Positions 1 through 6,813 of a DNA stretch of 24,348 nt are shown here, one piece after another. The first letter of the stretch is position 1; each line of letters starts with the position of its first letter. The stretch is from a virus. A program made the translations under genes and the position numbers. The stretch covers positions 1 to 24,348 of the IMG/VR virus record IMGVR_UViG_3300025101_000183. One strand, 5' to 3'. The notes below the pieces were generated by a model. That model ran no database searches. It was not told the DNA's origin and saw only the letters and a program-made list of their open reading frames with translations.

Positions 1-2432
1 ATTTAAATGGAGTTTTTGGAACTAAAAAAAATGAGGTTGTTTTTCAACAAAGAAAAAACATAGCTCCTGCTATACAAAAACTATTAGGTGCTGAAGAAGT
101 AGATGCTTCATTAGCAGTATTTAGAACTTTAGATACTCTTGGAACACAGATTACTAATTACAAATTATATGATGACTTATATGAAAAAGGTTTAGGTAAA
201 TGGTTTTTTAAAGAAACTGGAAAGTTTTCTAAAGCTCCTGACGAGTCTTTAAAAGCTGCTACAATTGAAGGTAAGCAGTTCTTACAGCTAGATGGTTTAA
301 GAACAACACCAGAAATTGCAGAGTTGTTTAATACAATGTCTCGTAATAAAGGACAAACTAGACAAGTTTTAGAAAGAATGTACGGTTATTTTTTAACTGC
401 TAAAGGTTCTTCACAAGCTGCAGCAACTGTATTTAATGGTTTGACTCACGTTAGAAATACTTTAGGTGGTAGTATTATATTAATGAGGAACGGTATTAAT
501 CCGTTTACTGATGAAACTATTAAATCTTCTCAAATCTTAAGTAATGATTTATTTACTATGGATGCTACAAAGAAGAATAAAGTATTGTCCGATTTATATG
601 AAGATTATCAAAGGTTAGGAATAGTAAATCAAAACGTAAGAGTTGGTGAATTTAAAAATCTTATAAATGATTTAGCTGCTAATCCTAATGAAAACATGTT
701 GTCTAAATTTCCTGAAATATTTAAAAGGGCAGGACGTAAGGCTACTTCTGTATACGTAGCAGAAGATGATTTATGGAGAATCGTAGCTTACAATAAAGAA
801 CTTAACACACTTAAAAAAGCTTATCCTGATTTAGCAAGAAGAAACTTACAAGACTTAAAACAAGAAGCTGCAGATGTAGTTAGAGCTACTATGCCTACAT
901 ATGATTTGATAGCTCCCGGATTACAAGAACTAAGAAAACTTCCTATAGGTAACTTCTTTTCATTTACTGCTGAACAGTTCCGTAATAATTATAATACTAC
1001 TATGAGAGCTGCACAAGAGTTAAGGTCTGGTAACAAAGTTATTCAAGATAGAGGAATGAATAGGTTAGCTTCGCAAGTTACTTCAACATATTTATTTTCA
1101 AAAGGTTTAACAGACTTTAGTAAGTTAGCTTTTGGAATTTCAGATGAAGATGAAAAAGCTGTTAGAGATTTAAATCTTGCTCCTTGGTCAAAAAATAGTG
1201 CTTTATTATTTAGTAGAGATAACAAGGGAAACATACAGTATATAGATTTAACTTATACAGACCCTTCTGCTCCTGTTACAGATAACTTTAGAAACATTTT
1301 AAATTTAATAACTGACCCAACAGAAAGCATGGAAACTGTTAATAGAAATGTTATTGGTCAAACTGTTCAAGGTTTAGAATTTTTCTTAAGACCTTTTGTT
1401 TCTGAGTCTTTATTAACAGAAGCTATAACAGACATTCTTGTTAGAGGTGGTAAAACTAAAGAAGGATTTGGAATAAAAGTTATAAATCCAATTACTAAAG
1501 AACCTTTAATATGGGAAGAAAGAATAGACAATAATAATCTTGCAGAAGTTGCAAACAATATGGATGTTGCTTTAGCACATATTTTAGAAACTGTATTACC
1601 TAGAGAAGTAACAGACATTACAAGTTTAACACGTGGTAAAAAAGCTACTAGGATTGAAGAAGGTAAAACATCTTTACAAAGAGAATTGTTAGGTAAACTA
1701 ACTGGTCAAAGGCTAGTTACTATTAATCCAGATAAAATTAAAAATGATTTTTCTTTTAAGTTAAGAGATTTAAATAGAGCTAGAGGAATATATCAAGGCA
1801 ATATAAATAGTTCTATAACTAAGAATATGAAAGCCGAAAGTGTTTTAAGTAGGTACAAAGAAGAAAATAATAAAAACTATAGAGAGTTTGTTAAGAGTAA
1901 AAGAATGTTAGATGCTGCTAAACATTTTGACATAGACCCTTATGAGATAGAATCTTTAGTAAAAGAAAACTTAAACAACTATACTAAAGATGAGAAGAGT
2001 ACTTTTTTATATTCTAGCAATGAATATATTCCTCTAAAAATTAGTGACGAGAAATTAGAACAAGCTTATAAAGATTTAAATTTTGAAAACATTAACTTTA
2101 GAGAGTTTTATGATGCTTATACAGTCAGTTACTTAGAGTACAGTCAACTACCTTTACTAGAAGAAGAAAAACAAAGAGAGAAAGAATTAGAAAGAAAAGG
2201 ATTTGTAGAGGGAGGAAAAGTTAATAAAAATATAGAATTTAATAATGTAAATAATTGGTTAAAAAATTCTTTAAATATAAGACAACAATATTTTAAAGGT
2301 GAAGAAGTTTCAGAGGATTACCCAGTTACAGATGTTAAAGAAACAGCAGCAGATAGAGTTGACCCTTTTACAGGACAACCTTACTCAGCACAGATGGAGG
2401 AATTAGGATTAGATGTTTTTCAAGAAAGATAA
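1..2432 (+). CDS. Large phage virion-type protein, 3' part (5' end outside window)
   Basis: Open from the first complete codon at position 3 to a TAA at 2430-2432, about 809 residues, with no start needed inside the window; the gene begins upstream. The visible part is mostly helical and charged, has no signal peptide or clear membrane segment, and ends in a proline/glycine tail (residues DPFTGQPYSAQM shortly before the stop). A glycine motif FVEGGKV lies about 85 residues from the end; such FxxGGxV patches are common in large structural proteins of marine phages. Size, position just before the lysis genes and this tail suggest an internal or ejected virion protein, perhaps of the large polyvalent (LPD38-like) type, but no catalytic motif is recognised. 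Identification as a virion protein is inference. Confidence 0.75.
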   Translation, partial: LNGVFGTKKNEVVFQQRKNIAPAIQKLLGAEEVDASLAVFRTLDTLGTQITNYKLYDDLYEKGLGKWFFKETGKFSKAPDESLKAATIEGKQFLQLDGLRTTPEIAELFNTMSRNKGQTRQVLERMYGYFLTAKGSSQAAATVFNGLTHVRNTLGGSIILMRNGINPFTDETIKSSQILSNDLFTMDATKKNKVLSDLYEDYQRLGIVNQNVRVGEFKNLINDLAANPNENMLSKFPEIFKRAGRKATSVYVAEDDLWRIVAYNKELNTLKKAYPDLARRNLQDLKQEAADVVRATMPTYDLIAPGLQELRKLPIGNFFSFTAEQFRNNYNTTMRAAQELRSGNKVIQDRGMNRLASQVTSTYLFSKGLTDFSKLAFGISDEDEKAVRDLNLAPWSKNSALLFSRDNKGNIQYIDLTYTDPSAPVTDNFRNILNLITDPTESMETVNRNVIGQTVQGLEFFLRPFVSESLLTEAITDILVRGGKTKEGFGIKVINPITKEPLIWEERIDNNNLAEVANNMDVALAHILETVLPREVTDITSLTRGKKATRIEEGKTSLQRELLGKLTGQRLVTINPDKIKNDFSFKLRDLNRARGIYQGNINSSITKNMKAESVLSRYKEENNKNYREFVKSKRMLDAAKHFDIDPYEIESLVKENLNNYTKDEKSTFLYSSNEYIPLKISDEKLEQAYKDLNFENINFREFYDAYTVSYLEYSQLPLLEEEKQREKELERKGFVEGGKVNKNIEFNNVNNWLKNSLNIRQQYFKGEEVSEDYPVTDVKETAADRVDPFTGQPYSAQMEELGLDVFQER

Positions 2433-2436
2433 TAAA

Positions 2437-2886
2437 ATGGATATAGAACTTTGCAAAGCTGAAATAAAGAGACACGAAGGCGAAGTGTTAGAAATTTATA
2501 TGGATAGTTTAGGTTATAAAACTTTAGGAGTTGGACACCTTTGCCAACCTAACGACCCTGAATATAACTGGGAAGTTGGCACACCTGTCACACAAGAAGT
2601 TGTAGATATGTATTACGAGGATGACTTTGAAAAGCATTACAAGGAAGCTATACATGTCTTTGGTAGCGAGGAAGACTTTGAAAAGTTACCAGAAGTTATA
2701 CAAAGAGTCTTAGTAAACATGTGTTTTAACCTAGGAGGTTCAAGACTTTCAAAGTTTCGTAACATGTTGAAAGCTTGTAGAGAACATGATTGGGCAAAGA
2801 TGGCTGTTGAAATGGAAGATAGTCGTTGGTTTAAACAGGTAGGTAGAAGAAGTATTGAATTACAAAAAATGGTATTAGGAGCCTGA
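2437..2886 (+). CDS. T4-type lysozyme (endolysin, GH24)
   Basis: A muramidase expected to cut the MurNAc-GlcNAc bond of host peptidoglycan at lysis. Counting from the ATG at 2437 it has 149 residues and carries E14, D23 and T29 with the same spacing as T4 lysozyme E11, D20, T26, in the context RHEG...YMDSLGYKTLGVGHL. There is no signal peptide, so it should depend on a holin. I prefer ATG 2437, four bases after the preceding stop, because the N-terminus then matches the family. An upstream ATG at 2413 would give 157 residues, overlaps the previous gene by 20 nt and has a GGAGG twelve bases ahead, so it cannot be excluded. The holin gene follows after one base. Confidence 0.93.
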   Translation: MDIELCKAEIKRHEGEVLEIYMDSLGYKTLGVGHLCQPNDPEYNWEVGTPVTQEVVDMYYEDDFEKHYKEAIHVFGSEEDFEKLPEVIQRVLVNMCFNLGGSRLSKFRNMLKACREHDWAKMAVEMEDSRWFKQVGRRSIELQKMVLGA

Positions 2887-2887
2887 A

Positions 2888-3361
2888 ATGAAGAACGTAT
2901 TAAAAAACATAGTTGGAGCTGTTGCACCTACATTAGGTACTGCCTTGGGTGGACCAATGGGAGGAATGGCAGCAAACATGATAGCTGATGTATTGGGAGT
3001 ACCTAATACACCTAAAGCTATAGAGAAAGCTGTAGCAGATGCGACACCTGAACAAATGCTAGAACTTAAAAAAGCTGAACAAGCTTTTGAAGTTCAAATG
3101 AAAGAGTTAGAAGTAGATGTGTTTAAGTTAGAAACACAAGATGCTCAAGATGCTAGAAAGAACTTTAGTAAAGATTGGACTGCACGTATTATGGGTATAG
3201 CTACTGTAGGTGGATTCTTAGGATATATATTCCTAGTTACTTTACAACCACCAGAGCAAAACTCTGAAGCTCTTATAAACTTAGTACTAGGTTATCTTGG
3301 TGGTTTAGCAAGTGCTGTTATATCATTTTACTTTGGAGCTTCTAACTCACAGAAAGACTAA
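2888..3361 (+). CDS. Holin, GTA-type three-TM family
   Basis: 157 residues. A glycine-rich hydrophobic N-terminus (about 8-37), a charged amphipathic middle (45-95), and two clear membrane segments at about 97-118 and 128-152 separated by a short PPEQNSE loop. This organisation matches the GTA_holin_3TM type found beside endolysins in alphaproteobacterial phages and gene transfer agents. It should form inner-membrane lesions that release the lysozyme encoded one base upstream. Its stop overlaps the next start as TAATG. The family assignment rests on topology and position rather than on a diagnostic residue. Confidence 0.8.
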   Translation: MKNVLKNIVGAVAPTLGTALGGPMGGMAANMIADVLGVPNTPKAIEKAVADATPEQMLELKKAEQAFEVQMKELEVDVFKLETQDAQDARKNFSKDWTARIMGIATVGGFLGYIFLVTLQPPEQNSEALINLVLGYLGGLASAVISFYFGASNSQKD

Positions 3362-3711
3362 TGGAACAAGTAGTAGTCTTTATTCAAGAAGTTGGTTTTC
3401 CTATAGCAGCAGCAATAGGTCTTGGTTGGTTTATTTATAAGTTAGTCATACGTATTGTTGATGGTATGGAAGCAAAGCTAGATACTGTTGATGCAAAAGT
3501 AGAAGCACAAATAGCAGCTATAGAAGAGAGACTAGGTGTAAAGTTAGATACACAACATGGTATATTAGTTGCATTGATAGACAGAGTAAGAAGTCTTGAT
3601 AATGAAATTATAAGACAAGACACTATGATTAAAACTATACTAGGAGTGCCACAGCTAATTGATACTGCTAAGATTTCAAAAGCTAAAAGAGACGATAAAA
3701 GAAAAGATTAA
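3361..3711 (+). CDS. Single-TM protein with coiled coil, lysis cassette
   Basis: 116 residues: one N-terminal membrane segment (about residues 9-29, VGFPIAAAIGLGWFIYKLVI), then a helical region rich in A, E, K and V with heptad-like spacing (about 35-85) and a basic C-terminus. It overlaps the holin stop by one base, so it is translationally coupled to it. It resembles small second holins or holin regulators of the UviB/BhlA type in topology (N-terminal TM, charged coil), but I see no decisive motif. It could equally be an i-spanin-like protein, since no Rz/Rz1 pair is visible nearby. Confidence 0.75.
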   Translation: MEQVVVFIQEVGFPIAAAIGLGWFIYKLVIRIVDGMEAKLDTVDAKVEAQIAAIEERLGVKLDTQHGILVALIDRVRSLDNEIIRQDTMIKTILGVPQLIDTAKISKAKRDDKRKD

Positions 3712-3717
3712 ACTACA

Positions 3718-3840
3718 ATGAAACTAGATGACATAGAAAATGTACATCCTATGAAGCAGATTACAGTTGCTTCTATAGTACAAGTATTAGTATTTGGATT
3801 TATGTTATTAATGTTTTGGATAAACGATAAAATATTATGA
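3718..3840 (+). CDS. 40-residue membrane protein at lysis/csg junction
   Basis: A short frame of 40 residues: polar start (MKLDDIENVHPMKQ), then one strongly hydrophobic stretch (about residues 15-35) and a short charged tail (NDKIL). Its stop shares the ATGA tetranucleotide (3837-3840) with the csgF start, which supports a real, coupled gene and fixes the start of csgF. The ribosome binding site is weak. Function unknown. By size and topology it could be a small holin-like or antiholin peptide, or a membrane partner of the csg products. Confidence 0.65.
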   Translation: MKLDDIENVHPMKQITVASIVQVLVFGFMLLMFWINDKIL

Positions 3841-4331
3841 AATTAGTACCTACATTTAAAAGTGATAAAACCTCAAGAAACTGCAAATGGTGTATGTTTT
3901 TTTGGTCTATGTTAATTATGTTCTGGTCTGTTGGAAGTATTGCAGATGAGATAGTGTTTAAGTTTAAGAGTCCAAGTTTCAATGGTAATGGTACATCATC
4001 ACATTATCTTACAATTCAGAATCAAGAGTTTAATCGTAAAGAAGCATTGAAAGCAGAGATAAAAGCTTTACAAGACCAAATAAAAAGAGACAAAGAAAAT
4101 ACAACACTTGCAAGATTTATAAGAAATTTAGAGTCTAGAATATACGCACAATTATCTAGACAGTTAGTAGAAAATTTATTTGGTGAGACTCCAAGTGATA
4201 GTGGTGTACTAGAATTAGAAGGCAACAGAATAGAATATAGTGTTGTCGATGGAATAATAACTTTGAATATAACGGACAGTGATGGGAATACAACGACTAT
4301 ATCTTTGCCTGTTGGTAATTTTTACTTCTAG
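3837..4331 (+). CDS. csgF: CsgF-like curli assembly protein
   Basis: 164 residues. In curli systems CsgF is secreted through the CsgG pore, plugs its mouth at the cell surface and couples fibre nucleation to export. Seen here: a basic N-terminus and hydrophobic segment (about 18-36) with likely cleavage at A36/D37. Then comes EIVFKFKSPSFNGNG, matching the E. coli CsgF mature start TMTFQFRNPNFGGNP that inserts into CsgG. A helical middle (about 65-120) and a C-terminal beta part (VDGIITLNITDSDGNTTTI) match the E. coli QLQLNVTDRKTGQTSTI segment. The N-terminal extension before the signal core is longer than usual. The start is tied to the previous stop by ATGA. It overlaps csgG by about 50 nt in another frame. 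Confidence 0.92.
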   Translation: MKLVPTFKSDKTSRNCKWCMFFWSMLIMFWSVGSIADEIVFKFKSPSFNGNGTSSHYLTIQNQEFNRKEALKAEIKALQDQIKRDKENTTLARFIRNLESRIYAQLSRQLVENLFGETPSDSGVLELEGNRIEYSVVDGIITLNITDSDGNTTTISLPVGNFYF

Positions 4332-5136
4332 TTGTGCTGTACTAAATCAGAATCAAGACTTAGCATTAACACAAAATATTAAAGCTAGTTCAACATTAGA
4401 CTTACAATCAGAAGAATTAAAAAACTTACCAAGTGCAAAAGCAAAACCAACTATAGCTATATACCCTAATAGCTTTAGAGACTTAACAGGTCAACGTAGA
4501 AGTAATAGTTCGTTTGCTTTGTTTAGTACAGCTATTACACAAGCTCCTGAAGCATTTTTAATTAGAGCTTTTAAACATGCAGCAGGTGGTGAATTTTTTA
4601 GAGTAGTAGAACGTGTAGGTTTAGATGACTTAACAAAAGAAAGACAACTAATAAGAAGTACTCGTAAAGAATTTAAAGAAGATAACAAAATGAAACCTCT
4701 GCTATTTGCAGGGTTATTGGTTCAGGGAGGAGTTGTTAGCTACGAGGCTAACCTCAAATCTGGAGGTGCTGGTGCTAGATATCTAGGAATAGGTAATAGT
4801 AAACAGTACAGAGAAGATACAGTTACTATATCATTGCGATTAGTTTCTGTATCAACTGGAGAAGTGCTAATGGAAACTTTAGTTTCTAAAAGCATTATAT
4901 CCACAAGTGTTTCTCAGGATGTGTTTCGTTTTATAGAAGCCGGTACTGAACTGGTAGAAATAGAAGGAGGAGTTGCTGAGAACGAGAGTGTTTCTATAGC
5001 TTTGCAAAAAGCAATAGAGACTGGAGTATTAAATATAATATATACAGGAATAGAGAGAGGCTATTGGGAATATGAAAACATTAAAATTGATGAGCCTAGT
5101 TGTGATGACGAGTGCATCGCTGCTGTACGGGGCTGA
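4282..5136 (+). CDS. csgG: CsgG-like outer-membrane secretion pore lipoprotein
   Basis: 284 residues from ATG 4282 (an adjacent GTG at 4279 is possible). CsgG forms a ring-shaped outer-membrane channel that exports curlin subunits. Seen: signal peptide ending TSSC with the lipidated cysteine at C18 and Ala at +2 (outer-membrane sorting); the -3 residue is Thr, a slightly unusual lipobox. Shared blocks with E. coli CsgG are TGQ...FSTA, ERVGLDDLTKERQLIR, YEANLKSGGAGARYLGIG, STGEVL, VFRFIE, AIETGV and GIERGYW. In the constriction loop the Phe56 equivalent (F81) is kept, Asn55 is replaced by Leu, and the loop is one residue longer with no Tyr at the Tyr51 position. The last 20 residues are extra and overlap the next gene. 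Confidence 0.95.
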   Translation: MGIQRLYLCLLVIFTSSCAVLNQNQDLALTQNIKASSTLDLQSEELKNLPSAKAKPTIAIYPNSFRDLTGQRRSNSSFALFSTAITQAPEAFLIRAFKHAAGGEFFRVVERVGLDDLTKERQLIRSTRKEFKEDNKMKPLLFAGLLVQGGVVSYEANLKSGGAGARYLGIGNSKQYREDTVTISLRLVSVSTGEVLMETLVSKSIISTSVSQDVFRFIEAGTELVEIEGGVAENESVSIALQKAIETGVLNIIYTGIERGYWEYENIKIDEPSCDDECIAAVRG

Positions 5137-5788
5137 TAACGAAATATTTGTTGACCAATCAGGTGCTACAGCTAACATAGATTTAGAGCAGTTAGGTTCA
5201 GGTAATATCATAGGTGGATTACAATCTGCTGCAGGAAGTATGAATGCATTAGATTTAGATGGTCTTAATCTTACTTTAGATATAAATCAAATAGGAAACA
5301 CTAATAAATTCCTAGGAGATATTTATGGTGATTCTATAACAGGATTTTTTGAGTTTGATGGTGATAGTAATACATTTACTATACAATCAGACCCAACAAA
5401 TACTTTTGGTATTGATAACTCTAATTATAATGTTGATGTTACTGGAGGTTCTAATACATTTACTTTAGACCACGGTACAACTGCATTAGCTGCAACATTA
5501 GATTTAGATTGGATTGTCAATGGTGACAGTAACACATTTGATTTTGATATAAACTATGATGGTGCTACTAACTATGTTGATGTAGACGGAGATGATAACA
5601 CTGTAAACTTTACAGGTTCAGGATATGCAGGTGGATATTTTTATCTTGACCAAACAGGTGATAACAGAACTTTTAACATTCAACAACTGAGTACACAAGA
5701 CAATGACTGGCTTAAAATTTTATCTAACGGTAATAATGGTACTGTTTGTGTCATTCAAAATGACCAAGGTACAAGCACAAGTTGCTAA
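5072..5788 (+). CDS. Curlin-repeat (CsgA/CsgB-like) secreted protein
   Basis: 238 residues with a signal peptide (1-21, cleavage after YGA), then an acidic, Asn/Gly/Asp-rich region. It contains about eight curlin-like strand-turn-strand units at roughly 25-48, 66-83, 91-106, 117-135, 145-161, 167-182, 189-206 and 214-230. Three keep the curlin core Q-x-G-x-x-N (DQSGATAN, NQIGNTN, DQTGDNR). Others use a GDSNTF-type core, and the flanking Ser/Gln ladder of classical CsgA is incomplete. Two cysteines lie in the last 13 residues. The obvious role is the fibre or nucleator substrate exported by the CsgG pore encoded just upstream. Whether it polymerises as amyloid cannot be read from sequence. It overlaps csgG by 65 nt and the FecR gene by 86 nt. 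Confidence 0.85.
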   Translation: MKTLKLMSLVVMTSASLLYGADNEIFVDQSGATANIDLEQLGSGNIIGGLQSAAGSMNALDLDGLNLTLDINQIGNTNKFLGDIYGDSITGFFEFDGDSNTFTIQSDPTNTFGIDNSNYNVDVTGGSNTFTLDHGTTALAATLDLDWIVNGDSNTFDFDINYDGATNYVDVDGDDNTVNFTGSGYAGGYFYLDQTGDNRTFNIQQLSTQDNDWLKILSNGNNGTVCVIQNDQGTSTSC

Positions 5789-6812
5789 TATTGGAAACAT
5801 AACAGAACTTAATGGAGCTGGTAGAGTAGTCAGGGATGACACTTACCAAGCTTCATTAGATTTTAACATAGAAAGTTACGATAATGTCCAAACTTCTAAC
5901 GGGAGATTGGGCATTACTTTTTTAGATGACAGTCAAGTTAGACTTACTGAACATTCTGAATTAATAATAGATGAGTTTATATACGACCCCGACCCATCTA
6001 AATCTAAGATGGCTTTACAATTTGCCAGTGGTACTGCAAGATTTATCACTGGTAAGTTAGCTACAATAGATAAAGAAAATATACTAATACAAACTCCTAG
6101 TGCTACGATAGGTATTCGTGGTACAGATTTTACAGTTACTGTAGATGAGCTAGGTAGAAGTTTAGTTATATTATTACCAGACGATGACGGTCTTCCAAGT
6201 GGAGAGATAGTTGTCGCAACAGCTATGGGACAGGTAACACTTAACAAGCCTTACCAAGCTACAACAGTTTCAATGTACGAGACTGAACCAACAAAACCCG
6301 TTATCCTTGACTTGACAGTAGAGTTAATTGATAACATGTTAATAGTAAATAGACCAGAGGAGATAAAACAAGAAAATGAAGGACAAGATGGAAGTAATGT
6401 TTCTAGTATCCTTGATGTTGATTTCCTTGAGTTCGATGATTTAGAAGTAGATTATCTTGCAGAAGATGAGTTAGAGTTTACAGAACTAGATATCAATTAT
6501 CTTGATGTAAACTTTCTTGAAGACTTGTTAGATATCATAGAAGATGTAAATGAGTTAGAACAGACTGAAACACTTTTAAAAACTGATATAGATTTAAAAG
6601 GAACACAAGTCGGATATGATGCTAATACTCAGATAAATACTTTTATGACTGATAACATCATAACCTTTTATAAAACTTTAGAAGATACCATACGTTTAGA
6701 TTTAGACAAACAGAATGCTTATACTGTTATCTTAATTCAAAACGGTAAGAGTACACAGATAATAGTTAATGGTGGAGGAGACTCTACTATAAAAATTACA
6801 CAGGATAATTAA
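5703..6812 (+). CDS. Secreted FecR-domain protein with acidic repeats
   Basis: 369 residues. Signal peptide about 1-25 (cleavage near VQA/QVA). A FecR domain at about 45-150 carries NGRLGITFLDDSQVRLTEHSE, the GTARFITGK strand and ILIQTPSATIGIRGTDF, the hallmark of this fold. FecR domains outside iron transport often sit in periplasmic or surface proteins. Residues about 236-290 are a strongly acidic stretch with recurring (D/E)x(D/N)(F/Y)L units. The C-terminal 30 residues (AYTVILIQNGKSTQIIVNGG to KITQDN) look like one curlin-like repeat. The start at 5703 lies inside the curlin gene; ATG 5736 would leave a shorter signal peptide. The cyclase gene follows after one base. Likely a periplasmic or surface adaptor between fibre and the CHASE2 sensor (inference). 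Confidence 0.87.
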   Translation: MTGLKFYLTVIMVLFVSFKMTKVQAQVANIGNITELNGAGRVVRDDTYQASLDFNIESYDNVQTSNGRLGITFLDDSQVRLTEHSELIIDEFIYDPDPSKSKMALQFASGTARFITGKLATIDKENILIQTPSATIGIRGTDFTVTVDELGRSLVILLPDDDGLPSGEIVVATAMGQVTLNKPYQATTVSMYETEPTKPVILDLTVELIDNMLIVNRPEEIKQENEGQDGSNVSSILDVDFLEFDDLEVDYLAEDELEFTELDINYLDVNFLEDLLDIIEDVNELEQTETLLKTDIDLKGTQVGYDANTQINTFMTDNIITFYKTLEDTIRLDLDKQNAYTVILIQNGKSTQIIVNGGGDSTIKITQDN

Positions 6813-6813
6813 T

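Noticed and set aside
1367-1618. Minus-strand frames inside the virion gene
   Set aside because: Low-complexity reverse shadows of an AT-rich gene, no start signals.
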